A stretch of 56,332 bases of DNA, taken from contig CAYJOP010000004.1 of NCBI GenBank assembly GCA_964371835.1, positions 1 to 56,332 on the forward strand, read 5' to 3'. Position numbers and translations under genes: made by a program. Positions 8,066 to 18,447 of this stretch are shown in pieces; within the stretch, counting starts at the first letter, position 1, and every line of letters begins with the position of its first letter. Source of the DNA: CAYJAD01 sp964371835 (GTDB lineage Bacteria > Desulfobacterota > Desulfovibrionia > Desulfovibrionales > Desulfovibrionaceae). A model generated the notes under the pieces. The model saw nothing but the letters and a program-made list of their open reading frames with translations. It did no database searches and was not told the origin of the DNA.

Positions 8066-8539
8066 TTAGTTATTAATCACGCGGAAATCGTCACGACGAT
8101 TTTGCGCCCAAACTGCTTCGCCAGTGCCTTGAACTACTGGATTTTCTTTACCATAACTTAGCATTTCCATTTGAGCAGGATTTACACCTAGCATGGTTAA
8201 GTATTCAAAAGCTGCACGAGCACGACGCTCACCAAGTGCAAGGTTATACTCTTGCGTGCCACGAGCATCGCAGTTGCCTTCAATGCGCACACGAATACGA
8301 GGGTACATTTTCATGAGCTCAGACTTTTGACGTAGAATTTCTTTACCTTCAGCGTTGAGGTCGTACTTATCAAGTGCAAAGTAAATGCGTCCATCAGTAA
8401 TCTGTTGCATGGCGGTTTGTTCTTCAACTGTCCAACCAGCTTCCATGGCAGGCTCGCTACCGCTGCTTTGCTTGCTTGAACAACCAAAGCCTGCTGTCAT
8501 GGCTAACATAAGAATCACTGCAAGTGAAAATTTTTTCAT
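8066..8539 (-). CDS. pal: Peptidoglycan-associated lipoprotein Pal
   Basis: An outer-membrane lipoprotein of 157 residues that would anchor the outer membrane to peptidoglycan as part of the Tol-Pal system. It has a signal peptide with lipobox ending G-F-G-C and lipidated Cys20. An OmpA-like C-terminal domain (about 60-150) includes the peptidoglycan-binding segment EGNCDARGTQEYNLALG and the RRARAAFEYL helix. The ATG at 8539 is chosen because TAGGAGGAT precedes it; the longer frame to 8581 lacks one and would bury the signal peptide. tolA, tolB, tolQ and tolR are not in the window. A strong terminator follows. Confidence 0.94.
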   Translation of the reverse strand: MKKFSLAVILMLAMTAGFGCSSKQSSGSEPAMEAGWTVEEQTAMQQITDGRIYFALDKYDLNAEGKEILRQKSELMKMYPRIRVRIEGNCDARGTQEYNLALGERRARAAFEYLTMLGVNPAQMEMLSYGKENPVVQGTGEAVWAQNRRDDFRVINN

Positions 8540-9227
8540 AAATCCTCCTAATATTATACTCAGTTTAATGACAAACCCCACTGCATGGGTTTTGTGCCCC
8601 TGAGCACAGCTTGCTTAAAAGCACAAAAAAGTCATTACAGAAGACAAACAATGCTTGCCTCAACTGATTTTGGGTCGTGCTGACTTTTGCAACACTCTCC
8701 TTAATTGCGCTTGTGCATCATTATATATTTCCTACACAAATGCAAGAACCATTTTGTAACCTCTATTTTTCTATAATTATAAATCTTAACAGTAAATCTA
8801 TATCCTCAAAAAATTATTTAATACATAGCATAAGACTCCTTGTACAATCGATTGTGCTAAGTCTTTTGGAGCGTTGACGACAGTCAATGCGACCAAAAAT
8901 CAAGAATAGGCGGAGCTTTGCTTCGCCGTTAATTGATTGATTTTTATGTATTTTATCCTGCACAAGTAGATTTTCTAGCACATGCAAATTTACAGCAAAA
9001 GCACAAAAATAAAGTTGAAAAATAATTGTACAGGACTCTTAGCATGGTACAATTTCTATCATTGTGTGGGTGTTGATTCATAAAAAAAGCCTTGACACTA
9101 ATCATTTTTCGTTGCAGTCAATGCATTGGTATGTCATAGATGCCAACTGTATAAAAATATTCACATCCATCTTTGGCAACATTTAATTTTAATTTTGTAT
9201 ATCAAAGCAATATAAGGAAATTTAATT
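8540..9227. other. Intergenic region between pal and the efflux operon
   Basis: About 690 bases separate the divergent pal and efflux genes, with no credible gene. A small hairpin lies upstream of pal (arms 8571-8578 and 8587-8595, ACAAACCC/GGGTTTTGT). A stem with arms AAGACT (8832-8837) and AGTCTT (8860-8865) carries an inner ACAAT/ATTGT. A GGCGGAGC-TTT-GCTTCGCC hairpin lies at 8909-8927 ahead of a T-rich stretch. A TTGGTA...TATAAA pair near 9130-9160 could be the efflux promoter (weak). The open frame at 8677-8877 has no ribosome binding site. Confidence 0.5.
8832..8865. repeat. Recurrent CAAT/ATTGTGC hairpin, copy 1
   Basis: The stem AAGACT...AGTCTT contains ACAAT-CG-ATTGT. Of the 25 bases from TGTACAAT to AGTCTT, 19 match a second site at 22070-22094, with the differences concentrated in the loop and bulges. 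A TTTT run follows on the plus strand. It may be a terminator-type or REP-type hairpin. Confidence 0.4.
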
Positions 9228-10376
9228 ATGAAAAATCTTGGTAATTTTTTTATAATGTCTGTCATTATTTGTGGTTCATTGCTTTTAGGCGCTTGCAGTG
9301 ATGATGGTGCAGACCAAGGCCCGCCTCCTCCAATGGTGTCTGCATTTGACGTAAAAGCTCAGGACCATCCATATAATACTGACTATCAAGGTGTAACCCA
9401 AGGTTCTATGGCCGTTGATGTCCGTGCTCGTGTGAGTGCAATTATTGAGAAAAGACTTTATTCAGAAGGTCAATATGTTGAAGAAGGACAGCTTCTTTTT
9501 CAATTGGAACGTGACCAATACGAAGCCAGATACCAAGAGGCCAATGCACAATTTGAAAATGCTAAGCGCGAGTGGAATCGTATTCGTCCACTTTATGAAA
9601 AAAACGCTGTTAGCCAAAAAGATCGCGACAATGCCCAAGCTGCCTATGAAACAGCCAAGGCTAATTTGCGTACAGCTCAAATCAACCTTGACTACTGCCA
9701 AGTGACTTCGCCTGTGTCTGGTTATACTTCAAAAGAAGAAGTTACAGTGGGCAACCTTGTAAACAGTGGGACTTTATTAACATATGTTAATAAAACAAAT
9801 CCATTTTATGTGAATTTTTCAGTTGCTAGCACCGAATATATGAGTATGTTGCAACTTGCCACCCAAGGACGTTTGTCCATCCCTGAAAATAACGCTTATA
9901 CTGCTAAAATTCGCCTTGTGGATGGCACAGAATATATGCATAGCGGTAAATTAACATTTGTGGGCACTCAGGTTAACCAGTCCATGGGCGTTGTACAGAT
10001 GCGTGCCACTTTTGATAATACCAATAACATTGTTTTGCCTGGTCAGTATGTGCGCATTTTCCTTGAGGGTGCAGTGCTTAAAAATGCCATTCTTATTCCA
10101 CAAAAATGTGTAATCATTACCCAACAAGGCCCGCTGGTTATGGTTATCAATAAAGATAACATAATAGAAATGCGCCCCATCAAAATCACCATGCCTGTGG
10201 ATCAACTGTATTTGCTTGAAGGTGGCTTAAAAGACGGCGAGCGTATTGTACTTGACGGTCTTGTTAAATCTCGCCCAGGTCAACCTGTGAGCATTCAAGA
10301 CAAAAGTGCTGCTGGTGGACCACAAGGTGCAAAAAGTCCACAAGGTGGCAATGCTAAGGGTGCAAAGCCTGAATAG
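9228..10376 (+). CDS. RND efflux periplasmic adaptor lipoprotein
   Basis: A 382-residue membrane fusion protein (AcrA/MexA type) that links the RND pump to its outer-membrane channel. A lipoprotein signal ends LLGAC with Cys23 as the lipidation site. The halves of the lipoyl/barrel-sandwich domain flank a coiled-coil hairpin (about 95-155, rich in Ala, Glu and Gln), followed by a beta-barrel and a C-terminal domain. A Gly/Gln/Pro-rich tail (about 360-382) is low-complexity. AAGGAAATT precedes the ATG. It is the first gene of an adaptor-pump-channel operon, with the pump gene 59 bases downstream. Confidence 0.95.
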   Translation: MKNLGNFFIMSVIICGSLLLGACSDDGADQGPPPPMVSAFDVKAQDHPYNTDYQGVTQGSMAVDVRARVSAIIEKRLYSEGQYVEEGQLLFQLERDQYEARYQEANAQFENAKREWNRIRPLYEKNAVSQKDRDNAQAAYETAKANLRTAQINLDYCQVTSPVSGYTSKEEVTVGNLVNSGTLLTYVNKTNPFYVNFSVASTEYMSMLQLATQGRLSIPENNAYTAKIRLVDGTEYMHSGKLTFVGTQVNQSMGVVQMRATFDNTNNIVLPGQYVRIFLEGAVLKNAILIPQKCVIITQQGPLVMVINKDNIIEMRPIKITMPVDQLYLLEGGLKDGERIVLDGLVKSRPGQPVSIQDKSAAGGPQGAKSPQGGNAKGAKPE

Positions 10377-10435
10377 GCATATAGTAAAGTCAACTACACA
10401 AAGAACAATGCAATAAAAAAACAATAAGGTATACT

Positions 10436-13400
10436 ATGAGTTATCATAATGAAGATATAAAGCCGGGCTTGTTTGTTCGGCGTCCCATTCTTTCAACTGT
10501 AATTTCATTGCTCATTACCATGGTGGGTGGTCTTGCCATTTTGGCATTGCCCATTGCACAATATCCTGACCTCATCCCACCGCAGGTTTCAGTAAGTGTA
10601 GCCTATCCTGGTGCATCTGCTCAAACCATTGCTGAAACTGTTATTGCACCATTAGAAGTGCAAATTAACGGTGTTGAAGATATGCTCTATATGACATCTT
10701 CCACTTCTTCTGGTTGGGCCAGTGGTACCATTAACGTATATTTTAATCTTGGCACAGACCCAGACATTGCGCTTGTTAACGTAAACAACAAGGTTAATCT
10801 TGCCCAAACTCTACTACCAGAAGATGTGCAAAGGCAAGGGGTTACAGTTACAAAAAACTCACCATCCATGTTACTTATTATTTCCTTATTTTCTCCAGAC
10901 GGTCGCTTTAATGATGCTTATGTTGCAAACTACCTACAAACCAACATAGTTGATGAAATGAAGCGTGTATCTGGCGTTGGCGATTGTACTGTCTTTGGTA
11001 GCTCTGAATATGCCATGCGAGTTTGGCTTGACCCTGCAAAACTTACAAAATATGGCCTAACTCCTGTGGATGTTAATGCCGCCATTCAAGATCAAAATGC
11101 CCAATTTGCCCCCGGCCGTTTAGGTTCCATGCCTTCATTAGAAGGCACTGACCTTTCATGGCAGCTTGACACCAAGGGCCGCTTGGTTGAACCTGAAGAA
11201 TTTGCTAATATTATCATCCGTGCTGAAGCTGACGGTAGTTTTTTACGCATAAAGGACGTGGCAAGAGTTGAGCTTGGTGCTGTTGACTACGAAGTAATAA
11301 GCGAACTTAATGGCACAAGAGCTAGAATGGCTGGTGTATATCTATTACCAGGTGCAAATGCCATTGAAACTGGCAGATTGGTGCAAGAAAAGCTTGAAGA
11401 AATTGCTGCACGCTTTCCCGACGGTCTAGCCTTTGATGTTCCTTATAATACCAATATATTTGTAGAAGCATCCATTAACGAAGTTTTCAAAACCCTTGCT
11501 GAAGCCATGGTTTTGGTGTTCATCGTAGTATTTATCTTCCTACAAAATTGGCGTGCAACGCTTATTCCATGTTTAGCCGTGCCTGTGTCTATTATTGGTA
11601 CTTTTGCTGGCATGTATGCACTGGGTTACACCATTAACACCCTAACACTTTTTGGTATGGTGCTTGCCATTGGTATTGTTGTTGACGATGCCATTGTTGT
11701 GCTTGAAAATGTGGAGCGGATAATGCGCACCGAACATAGGGACGCAACCTCCGCCACAGCCAAGGCCATGAAGGAAGTTACAGGGCCAGTTATTGCCATT
11801 GTGCTTGTGCTTTGTGCTGTGTTTGTGCCTGTATCATTCATGGGTGGTCTTGCTGGTGAGATGTATAAGCAATTTGCCATTACCATCTCCATATCTGTTA
11901 TTTTATCGGGCATTGTGGCTTTGACGCTAACACCTGCCCTTTGTGCACTACTATTAAAACCCCATGACTCTAGTGTCACGCCGTGGAAGGGTTTTGTGTG
12001 GTTTAACTGGTGGTTTGGTAATGTAACCCACCGCTATGTGCGCTTGGTTCGCTTGGTAAAAGATGCAGGTAAGCGCAGTATGATAGTCTTTGTACTAATG
12101 ATTGTTGCCATGGGCGTACTATTTAAGACAGTACCCACTGCCCTTGTACCTAGCGAAGACCAAGGCTATATCTTGGGTATGACCATCTTGGCTGACGGAA
12201 CAACGCTGCCACGCACCAATGCAGTGGTAAAAAACATAGAAAAACAAATGCTTAACATGCCATTCGTGGATAACTTCATTGGTATTACCGGCATTGACCT
12301 AACCTCCTTCTCTGGTAAGAGTAACTATGGAACTTTCTTTGTTACCTTAAAAGATTGGAGTGAGCGCTCAGGTGAAGACCAATCCTCAGCCATGCTTGCA
12401 CGCATGACCTTTGGCATGACAGCTCAAACACCAGAGGCTATCTCCATGGCCTTTGAACCACCTCCAATTTCTGGTATGAGTACCACTGGTGGTTTTGAAT
12501 GCTTTATACAAAATCGTGGCACTGGTAATCTTGATGACTTACAGGCCATGGCCAATAAAGTGGTGGAAGCAGCACTTAAACGCCCAGAAATTGGCTCAGC
12601 TCGAAATCAATTCACCACTGGCGCACCACAAATGTATGCAAACCTTGACCGTGAGCGCTGCCTTGCTCAAGGTGTTAAAATATCAGATGTCTTTATTGCT
12701 ATGGCTGGTACATTTGGCTCACTTTATGCCAATGACTTTAACCTTGCTGGCCGTACTTATAGGGTTATGCTAAGTGGTGATGCCTCGCATCGTATGCTTG
12801 CTGACAACTTAAAAGACGTTTCAGTGCGCAACAGTAAAGGTGAGATGGTGCCGCTTAACAACTTAATTACCTTTGAAAGGCGCACAGCACCACAATCTGT
12901 TTCACGTTATAATGTTTTCCCTGCGGCACAAATTCTTGGCAACCCTGCCCCTGGTTACTCATCAGGTCAGGCCATTGCCGCCATGGAAGAGGTTGCCAAA
13001 GAAATTCTGCCAACTGACTACTCACTGGGTTGGTCTGGTTCATCATTGCAAGAAATTCTTGCCTCTGCTGACACAACAATTATCTTCGTATTGGCTCTTG
13101 TTATGGTATTTTTAATCCTTGCGGCACAATATGAGAGTTGGTCCTTACCGCTAGCAGTTTTAACGGCAGTACCCTTTGGAGTATTTGGAGCCATTGTTGC
13201 AACTTGGATGCGTGGTCTTTCCAATGACGTTTACTTCCAAGTGGCCTTGGTCACGCTGGTGGGGCTTGCGGCAAAAAATGCCATCTTGATTGTAGAATTT
13301 GCCGTTGAAGCTTGGCGTGGTGGTAAAAGCCTTGACGTTGCCGCCATGCACGCATCACGCTTGCGCTTTAGACCCATTATCATGACTTCACTTGCCTTTA

Positions 13401-13624
13401 TTATGGGTTGTGTGCCACTTGCCATTAGCACTGGCGCTGGTGCCAATAGCCGCCACGCTATTGGTACTGCTGTAATTGGTGGCATGCTTGCTGCCACTTG
13501 TATTGCAACCATCTTCGTGCCATTTTTCTTTAAGAAAATAATGCAATTCTCCCTTTGGACTCAAGGCAAAACAGACCCCCATGCTCACAATCAACATTTT
13601 GATGAAAATGAAAAGGTGGTATAA
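10436..13624 (+). CDS. RND efflux pump inner-membrane transporter (AcrB/MexB-like)
   Basis: A 1062-residue hydrophobe/amphiphile-efflux-1 (HAE1) family transporter, the drug/proton antiporter of a tripartite efflux system. The layout is canonical: TM1, a large periplasmic loop, TM2-6, TM7, a second loop and TM8-12. The TM4 proton-relay pair is intact in IGIVVDDAIVVLENVER, and the TM10 Lys is in VGLAAKNAILIVEF. The length and motifs match MexB/AcrB, not the heavy-metal CzcA class. The stop shares one base with the start of the outer-membrane factor gene, so all three subunits are coupled. The substrate range cannot be read from sequence. Confidence 0.97.
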   Translation: MSYHNEDIKPGLFVRRPILSTVISLLITMVGGLAILALPIAQYPDLIPPQVSVSVAYPGASAQTIAETVIAPLEVQINGVEDMLYMTSSTSSGWASGTINVYFNLGTDPDIALVNVNNKVNLAQTLLPEDVQRQGVTVTKNSPSMLLIISLFSPDGRFNDAYVANYLQTNIVDEMKRVSGVGDCTVFGSSEYAMRVWLDPAKLTKYGLTPVDVNAAIQDQNAQFAPGRLGSMPSLEGTDLSWQLDTKGRLVEPEEFANIIIRAEADGSFLRIKDVARVELGAVDYEVISELNGTRARMAGVYLLPGANAIETGRLVQEKLEEIAARFPDGLAFDVPYNTNIFVEASINEVFKTLAEAMVLVFIVVFIFLQNWRATLIPCLAVPVSIIGTFAGMYALGYTINTLTLFGMVLAIGIVVDDAIVVLENVERIMRTEHRDATSATAKAMKEVTGPVIAIVLVLCAVFVPVSFMGGLAGEMYKQFAITISISVILSGIVALTLTPALCALLLKPHDSSVTPWKGFVWFNWWFGNVTHRYVRLVRLVKDAGKRSMIVFVLMIVAMGVLFKTVPTALVPSEDQGYILGMTILADGTTLPRTNAVVKNIEKQMLNMPFVDNFIGITGIDLTSFSGKSNYGTFFVTLKDWSERSGEDQSSAMLARMTFGMTAQTPEAISMAFEPPPISGMSTTGGFECFIQNRGTGNLDDLQAMANKVVEAALKRPEIGSARNQFTTGAPQMYANLDRERCLAQGVKISDVFIAMAGTFGSLYANDFNLAGRTYRVMLSGDASHRMLADNLKDVSVRNSKGEMVPLNNLITFERRTAPQSVSRYNVFPAAQILGNPAPGYSSGQAIAAMEEVAKEILPTDYSLGWSGSSLQEILASADTTIIFVLALVMVFLILAAQYESWSLPLAVLTAVPFGVFGAIVATWMRGLSNDVYFQVALVTLVGLAAKNAILIVEFAVEAWRGGKSLDVAAMHASRLRFRPIIMTSLAFIMGCVPLAISTGAGANSRHAIGTAVIGGMLAATCIATIFVPFFFKKIMQFSLWTQGKTDPHAHNQHFDENEKVV

Positions 13625-15132
13625 TGAACAAGCTTTATAAAAAATCACTATTATTACTTAATGCTCTCATCTGTATGAGCGTATTATCTGCATGTTCCTT
13701 TGCTCCAACATATGAGCGTCCTGAAATGGACATACCAGATGCATGGCAAAATGTTGAACTTGGAGCTGCACCTCTTGAACAAGATTGGTGGAAGCGCTTT
13801 AACGACCCTGTGCTTAATTCATTGGTGGCAGAAGCTCTGCATAATAACCAAGACTTAAGCGAATCTCTTGCCAAAATTGATAGCGCTGCGGCCCAACTTG
13901 GCATTGCTCGCTCTGCATTTTTACCGCATGTTAATGGTGCAGGTTCAGCTACAAAGCAATCTCAAAGTATTAGCGGAGCAAACTCAGAAAGTACAAGACC
14001 ACAATATGAAAGTGGTGCATTAAATAGAGCTGTGCACATATATGAAGGATCATTAAGTGCCTCATGGGAAATTGACTTATGGGGTAAATATCGCAATGCT
14101 CACACAGGTTTAAGCGATGTACTTTTAAGCACAGCTGTGGGCTATGAGGCTTTACGCCTTTCTGTTGCAGGTCAAACAGCTAAATCATACTTTGAGTTAC
14201 TTGCTTTTGACATGCAATTAGAAACCGCCAAACGCACCCTTGCCTCAAGGGAAGAAGCATTGCGTATTTACACTACACGCTTTGACCAAGGCGATATTAC
14301 AGAGCTTGACTGGTTGCGTGCTAAAAGTGAGCTAGAAACAGCTCGTGCATCTATGCTAACAACCATTGTACAACTTAACTCTGCTGAGGCTTCTCTTGCA
14401 GTGTTGCTTGGACGCTCCCCACGCGAGATTATGACCAAGAATGCTGACCGTGGTATTACCATAGAAAAGTTACCAGCACCCCCTGTAATTCCTGCTGGTT
14501 TACCATCTGAATTACTTAACCGACGCCCAGATATCAGAGCCGCAGAATACATGGTTATGGCTTATAATGCTAATATTGGCGTTGCTCGTGCGGACTTTTT
14601 TCCATCCATTAGTATAACAGGAGCCATTGGCACTCTTAGTGAGTCCACTAAAAACCTATTCTCTGGACCAACAGGATTATGGAGCTATGGCGCAGCAGTC
14701 AATGCACCAATACTTGATTTTGGCCGCCGTTGGTATGCTGTGGACGACGCACAAGCCCAAAAACGCCAATCTGTAGCTCTTTATCGTAAGACAGTACAAG
14801 CTGCTTTCCAAGACCTGCGCACTGCCTTTACCGCTCAAGATAAAGCCAATGCCATTGTGGACAGTGTGCAAGCTCAAGTGGATAATATGCGCAGAGCATC
14901 AGAGCTTGCTCGTTTGCAGTATGATAATGGATATGCTGATTACTTAACCGTACTAGATTCAGAAAGGCAACTCTTTAGCGCTGAGCTTAACCTAGCAACT
15001 GTTATGCGTGACAGGTTAAATGCTGTTGTTGCTGTTTGCATGGCTTTGGGTGGCGGTTGGTCTGAGACAGAGACTAATTTAGAAGGCACTGAAGCCAAGC
15101 AAGCAAAAGATGCCGCAACTGAAAAAGAATAA
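13624..15132 (+). CDS. RND efflux outer-membrane channel lipoprotein (OprM-like)
   Basis: A 502-residue NodT/OprM-family outer-membrane factor forming the exit duct of the tripartite pump. The signal peptide ends LSAC with lipidation Cys24, and two OEP domains follow (about 60-255 and 280-470). The family landmark SELLNRRPDIRAAE is present near residue 300. The C-terminal ~25 residues are charged and probably disordered. The start overlaps the pump stop by one base. The PBP1A gene begins 31 bases downstream, so efflux and wall synthesis genes may share a transcript. Confidence 0.95.
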   Translation: MNKLYKKSLLLLNALICMSVLSACSFAPTYERPEMDIPDAWQNVELGAAPLEQDWWKRFNDPVLNSLVAEALHNNQDLSESLAKIDSAAAQLGIARSAFLPHVNGAGSATKQSQSISGANSESTRPQYESGALNRAVHIYEGSLSASWEIDLWGKYRNAHTGLSDVLLSTAVGYEALRLSVAGQTAKSYFELLAFDMQLETAKRTLASREEALRIYTTRFDQGDITELDWLRAKSELETARASMLTTIVQLNSAEASLAVLLGRSPREIMTKNADRGITIEKLPAPPVIPAGLPSELLNRRPDIRAAEYMVMAYNANIGVARADFFPSISITGAIGTLSESTKNLFSGPTGLWSYGAAVNAPILDFGRRWYAVDDAQAQKRQSVALYRKTVQAAFQDLRTAFTAQDKANAIVDSVQAQVDNMRRASELARLQYDNGYADYLTVLDSERQLFSAELNLATVMRDRLNAVVAVCMALGGGWSETETNLEGTEAKQAKDAATEKE

Positions 15133-15163
15133 TTTTATAACTTGCTAGCTTGCAAAATTTGCG

Positions 15164-17572
15164 ATGAATATTAAAAAGATAATTTTGGGCATATTAGCTC
15201 TAGGGTTTGTAAGTGGAATTATTGCCGTTTCCTTTGTGGTATGGTTTTTTTACAAAACCTCACAGGATCTACCTGAAACTGCTAAAATTGCCAATTTTAA
15301 TCCGCCACAAGCCACTGTTGTGCTTGCGCGTGACGGCACAGCACTGGGTAGCCTTTTTTATGAAAAGCGCTTCACTGTGCCCTTGCACCTCATGTCAGAG
15401 CACATTCCCAAGGCTTTTTTAGCGGCAGAAGATGATAGCTTCTATCAGCATAAAGGCATTGACCCCATAGCCATTGTGCGTGCAGCCATTACTAACTTCA
15501 AAAGTGGTAAAACTGTACAAGGTGGTAGCACAATAACTCAGCAAGTAATTAAACAATTACTTCTTACACCTGAAAGAAGTTATACGCGTAAGGCCAAAGA
15601 GGCCATTCTTGCTTATCGCCTTGAAAAGCAATTAAGCAAGGATGAAATCTTAACCATTTATTTAAACCAAATATTCCTTGGCCAACAAGCTTATGGCATT
15701 GAAGCCGCAGCGCGTACTTTTTTTGGCAAACATGCCACAGATATTACACTTGCAGAAAGTGCTTTGCTTGCTGGCATGCCCCAAGCTCCAAGTCGTTATA
15801 ATCCTTTCCGCTATCCTGAAGCTGCCAAATCTAGACAAATGTATGTGCTAAGGCGTTTGCAAGAACTAAAATGGATTACTGACGAGGAGTATGAACAAGC
15901 TGTTAACGAACCTTTAGTTTATTGGACAATGCCAGAAACTCCAGGTGGTGCTTCATCTTGGTACTTGGAAGAAGTGCGTCGTTTATTAATCAGTTTTTTT
16001 AACGAAGAAACTCTCACCAGTCTTGGCCTTCCCACAGATAAAGTGGGCGAAGATTTTGTTTATCAATCTGGTCTTACTGTTACCACTGCCATGGACCCCA
16101 TTCACCAACAAGCTGCGGCTGATGGATTGCGTTCTGGGCTTGAATCACTCACCAAACGCCAAGGTTGGCGTGGCCCCATAAACAACCTACCCCCTGAGCA
16201 GAGGGAAACTTATTTGAATAAAAGTAAGTTTACCCCCTATGAGCTGGTGGGTGGTGCATGGACACAAGCACTAGTTACCAAGGTAGAAAAAAATGGTGCA
16301 GATGTCATTCTTGGTAATAATTATATTGGCCGTGTGAATGTTAGCACCATGTCATGGGGCAGAAAACCAAATCCAAAAGTTATTGCAATGTATGCACCCG
16401 CCATTAACGATGCAACAAAGGTGCTAAAAGAAGGCGATATTATTTGGGTTTCAGCGCCAGATAGTGTTGAGCGAACTGTTAAAGAAAAAGGTAAAGACGT
16501 TCTTAAAGAAGCAACTTATGACGCTGGAGCCGTAACCACTACTCAGCCCATATCCCTTGCCTTACAGCAAGTGCCTGAGGTTCAAGGCGCAGTTGTGTCT
16601 ATTGAGCCTTCCACCGGTGATGTTGTGGCTTTAATTGGTGGTTATCAATTTGGCACAAGCCACTTTAACCGTGCTGTACAATCTCAACGCCAGCCAGGTT
16701 CTGCATTTAAACCCTTTGTGTATTCTGCAGCACTTGACCTTGGTTTTACAGCTTCTAGCACACTACTTGATGCTCCCTTTGTCTATATAAATCCTTACAC
16801 AAATAAGGTTTGGGAACCTACCAACTATACCAAAGAATTCAAAGGTCCAGTGAAGCTTTCAACAGCCCTTGCGCAATCACTCAACACTTGCACTGTGCGC
16901 CTAGCTCAGCAAATTGGCATACCAGCAGTTATTGAACGTGCAAAGGCCTTGGGCTTTGAACCAGAATTCCCCAATGAACTGTCAGTTAGCCTTGGGGCTG
17001 TTGCTGTTTCTCCCATGAATCTAACCCAAGCCTATACTGCCTTTGCTTATCAAGGTTGGTCTGTGCGACCACGCATTATTACATCCATTAAGGATGCTCA
17101 AGGCAAAATTTTGTATGAGCAAAATCCAGAGCACTGGCAAGCACTTTCTGAGCAAAACGCCTATATCATGGCAACATTACTAAAAAAAGTAGTAACTTCT
17201 GGTACGGCAAAAAAGGCACTTTCACTACAAAAGCCCATGGGCGGAAAAACTGGCACAACCAACGAAGAGCGAGACGCATGGTTTGTGGGTTTCACCCCCC
17301 ATTTGGTAACTGGCGTATATATTGGATATGACCAATTACGCAGTCTTGGGCGTAATGAAACTGGCGGTTATACAGCGCTACCAGCCTATATAAATTATCG
17401 CAAAAAAGTTGAATACCTATACCCAGCAGACGATTTTGTCATGCCAAGCGGTATTCTTATGATTGATGACCTAGCTTATAAGTCAGACGAACCCATTACT
17501 GGAACAGCCCTTATTGAAGAAAATAACCACATTCAAGAACAGGGTGAAGACTTATTGAGACAATTATACTAG
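15164..17572 (+). CDS. mrcA: Penicillin-binding protein 1A (bifunctional)
   Basis: An 802-residue class A PBP that polymerises and cross-links peptidoglycan in the periplasm. There is one N-terminal TM anchor (about 5-28). The GT51 domain has catalytic Glu in AAEDDSFYQHKG, QGGSTITQQ, and the RKAKEAILA helix. An OB-like insert follows, then a transpeptidase domain with SxxK as S-A-F-K (in RQPGSAFKPF), the SxN segment QSLNT and KTG in GGKTGTTN. All catalytic motifs are intact. It lies between the efflux channel gene and trmI, all on the plus strand with short gaps. Confidence 0.96.
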   Translation: MNIKKIILGILALGFVSGIIAVSFVVWFFYKTSQDLPETAKIANFNPPQATVVLARDGTALGSLFYEKRFTVPLHLMSEHIPKAFLAAEDDSFYQHKGIDPIAIVRAAITNFKSGKTVQGGSTITQQVIKQLLLTPERSYTRKAKEAILAYRLEKQLSKDEILTIYLNQIFLGQQAYGIEAAARTFFGKHATDITLAESALLAGMPQAPSRYNPFRYPEAAKSRQMYVLRRLQELKWITDEEYEQAVNEPLVYWTMPETPGGASSWYLEEVRRLLISFFNEETLTSLGLPTDKVGEDFVYQSGLTVTTAMDPIHQQAAADGLRSGLESLTKRQGWRGPINNLPPEQRETYLNKSKFTPYELVGGAWTQALVTKVEKNGADVILGNNYIGRVNVSTMSWGRKPNPKVIAMYAPAINDATKVLKEGDIIWVSAPDSVERTVKEKGKDVLKEATYDAGAVTTTQPISLALQQVPEVQGAVVSIEPSTGDVVALIGGYQFGTSHFNRAVQSQRQPGSAFKPFVYSAALDLGFTASSTLLDAPFVYINPYTNKVWEPTNYTKEFKGPVKLSTALAQSLNTCTVRLAQQIGIPAVIERAKALGFEPEFPNELSVSLGAVAVSPMNLTQAYTAFAYQGWSVRPRIITSIKDAQGKILYEQNPEHWQALSEQNAYIMATLLKKVVTSGTAKKALSLQKPMGGKTGTTNEERDAWFVGFTPHLVTGVYIGYDQLRSLGRNETGGYTALPAYINYRKKVEYLYPADDFVMPSGILMIDDLAYKSDEPITGTALIEENNHIQEQGEDLLRQLY

Positions 17573-17594
17573 AACTTAATTACAAGGATTAATT

Positions 17595-18446
17595 ATGCCG
17601 CCTTATGGCTCATTAGTTATCATCGTTACCCCCAAGGGCAAACGACATCTTAAACGTGTGGAAGAAGACCAAGATTGGCACAGCGGTGATGGCATACTCG
17701 CCATGCAAGATGTTGCCAATGCTAATTATGGGCAAGAAGTTCGCACAAGTCTAGATGTTCCATTGCGCCTTCAAGAAGTTACACTGCGTGACTTGTTAAA
17801 AGGTGTTAAAAGACAGACTCAAATCATCTATCCCAAGGATATCGCATATATATGCATGCGCCTTGGAGTTGGTGAGGGCCGAACCATCATTGAAGCAGGT
17901 TCAGGCTCTGGCGCACTAACTACAGCTCTTTCTTGGTTTTCTGGCCAAACTGGTCATGTGCATACCTTTGAAGCTCGCGAAGAATTTCATAAACTTGTAA
18001 AACGCAACCTACAATGGGCTGGCCTTGGCAACAATGTAACCCTACACCACAGAGATATTGCTGAGGGTTTCGGCGTTGAAAATGCCGACGCTCTGTTTTT
18101 AGATGTACGCACACCGTGGGAATATTTAGACCATGTGGTTAAGGCTATTCGCCCAGGTGCAAGCCTTGCATTTTTATTGCCCACAGTTGACCAAGTGAGC
18201 AAGCTGTTACTTGGCCTTGAGCGTGGTCCATTTGATGACATTGACGTGTGTGAACTCATGCTACGTCGTTGGAAGCCCATAGCAGACCGCCTACGCCCCA
18301 ATGATCGCATGGTGGCACACACTGGTTTTTTAGTTTTTTGTCGTCATCAAGAAAAAAGTGCCGATTTTGACTCAAGAAAGCCACTTGGCACAAGAGAACG
18401 TAAACAAGAGGCTGCACGCCTAGCAAGACTTGAGAATCCTGAATAA
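17595..18446 (+). CDS. trmI: tRNA (adenine-N1)-methyltransferase TrmI
   Basis: A 283-residue SAM-dependent methyltransferase of the TrmI/Gcd14 family, which makes m1A58 in the tRNA T-loop. A small N-terminal beta domain precedes the Rossmann fold. Motif I is IEAGSGSGALTTAL, followed by the acidic residue in HTFEARE. The catalytic-region Asp lies in LFLDVRTPWEY. ACAAGGATTA precedes the ATG. The TetR gene starts one base after its stop, so they are probably co-translated. Confidence 0.93.
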   Translation: MPPYGSLVIIVTPKGKRHLKRVEEDQDWHSGDGILAMQDVANANYGQEVRTSLDVPLRLQEVTLRDLLKGVKRQTQIIYPKDIAYICMRLGVGEGRTIIEAGSGSGALTTALSWFSGQTGHVHTFEAREEFHKLVKRNLQWAGLGNNVTLHHRDIAEGFGVENADALFLDVRTPWEYLDHVVKAIRPGASLAFLLPTVDQVSKLLLGLERGPFDDIDVCELMLRRWKPIADRLRPNDRMVAHTGFLVFCRHQEKSADFDSRKPLGTRERKQEAARLARLENPE

Positions 18447-18447
18447 C

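Noticed and set aside
8677..8877. 66-codon frame upstream of the efflux operon
   Set aside because: It has no Shine-Dalgarno sequence, is unusually rich in Leu, Ile and Ser, and overlaps a hairpin repeat.
9228..15132. Heavy-metal (Czc/Cus) efflux identity for the RND operon
   Set aside because: The pump has the DD pair and length of the HAE1 drug group, and the adaptor lacks the metal-binding His/Met-rich segments of CzcB/CusB.
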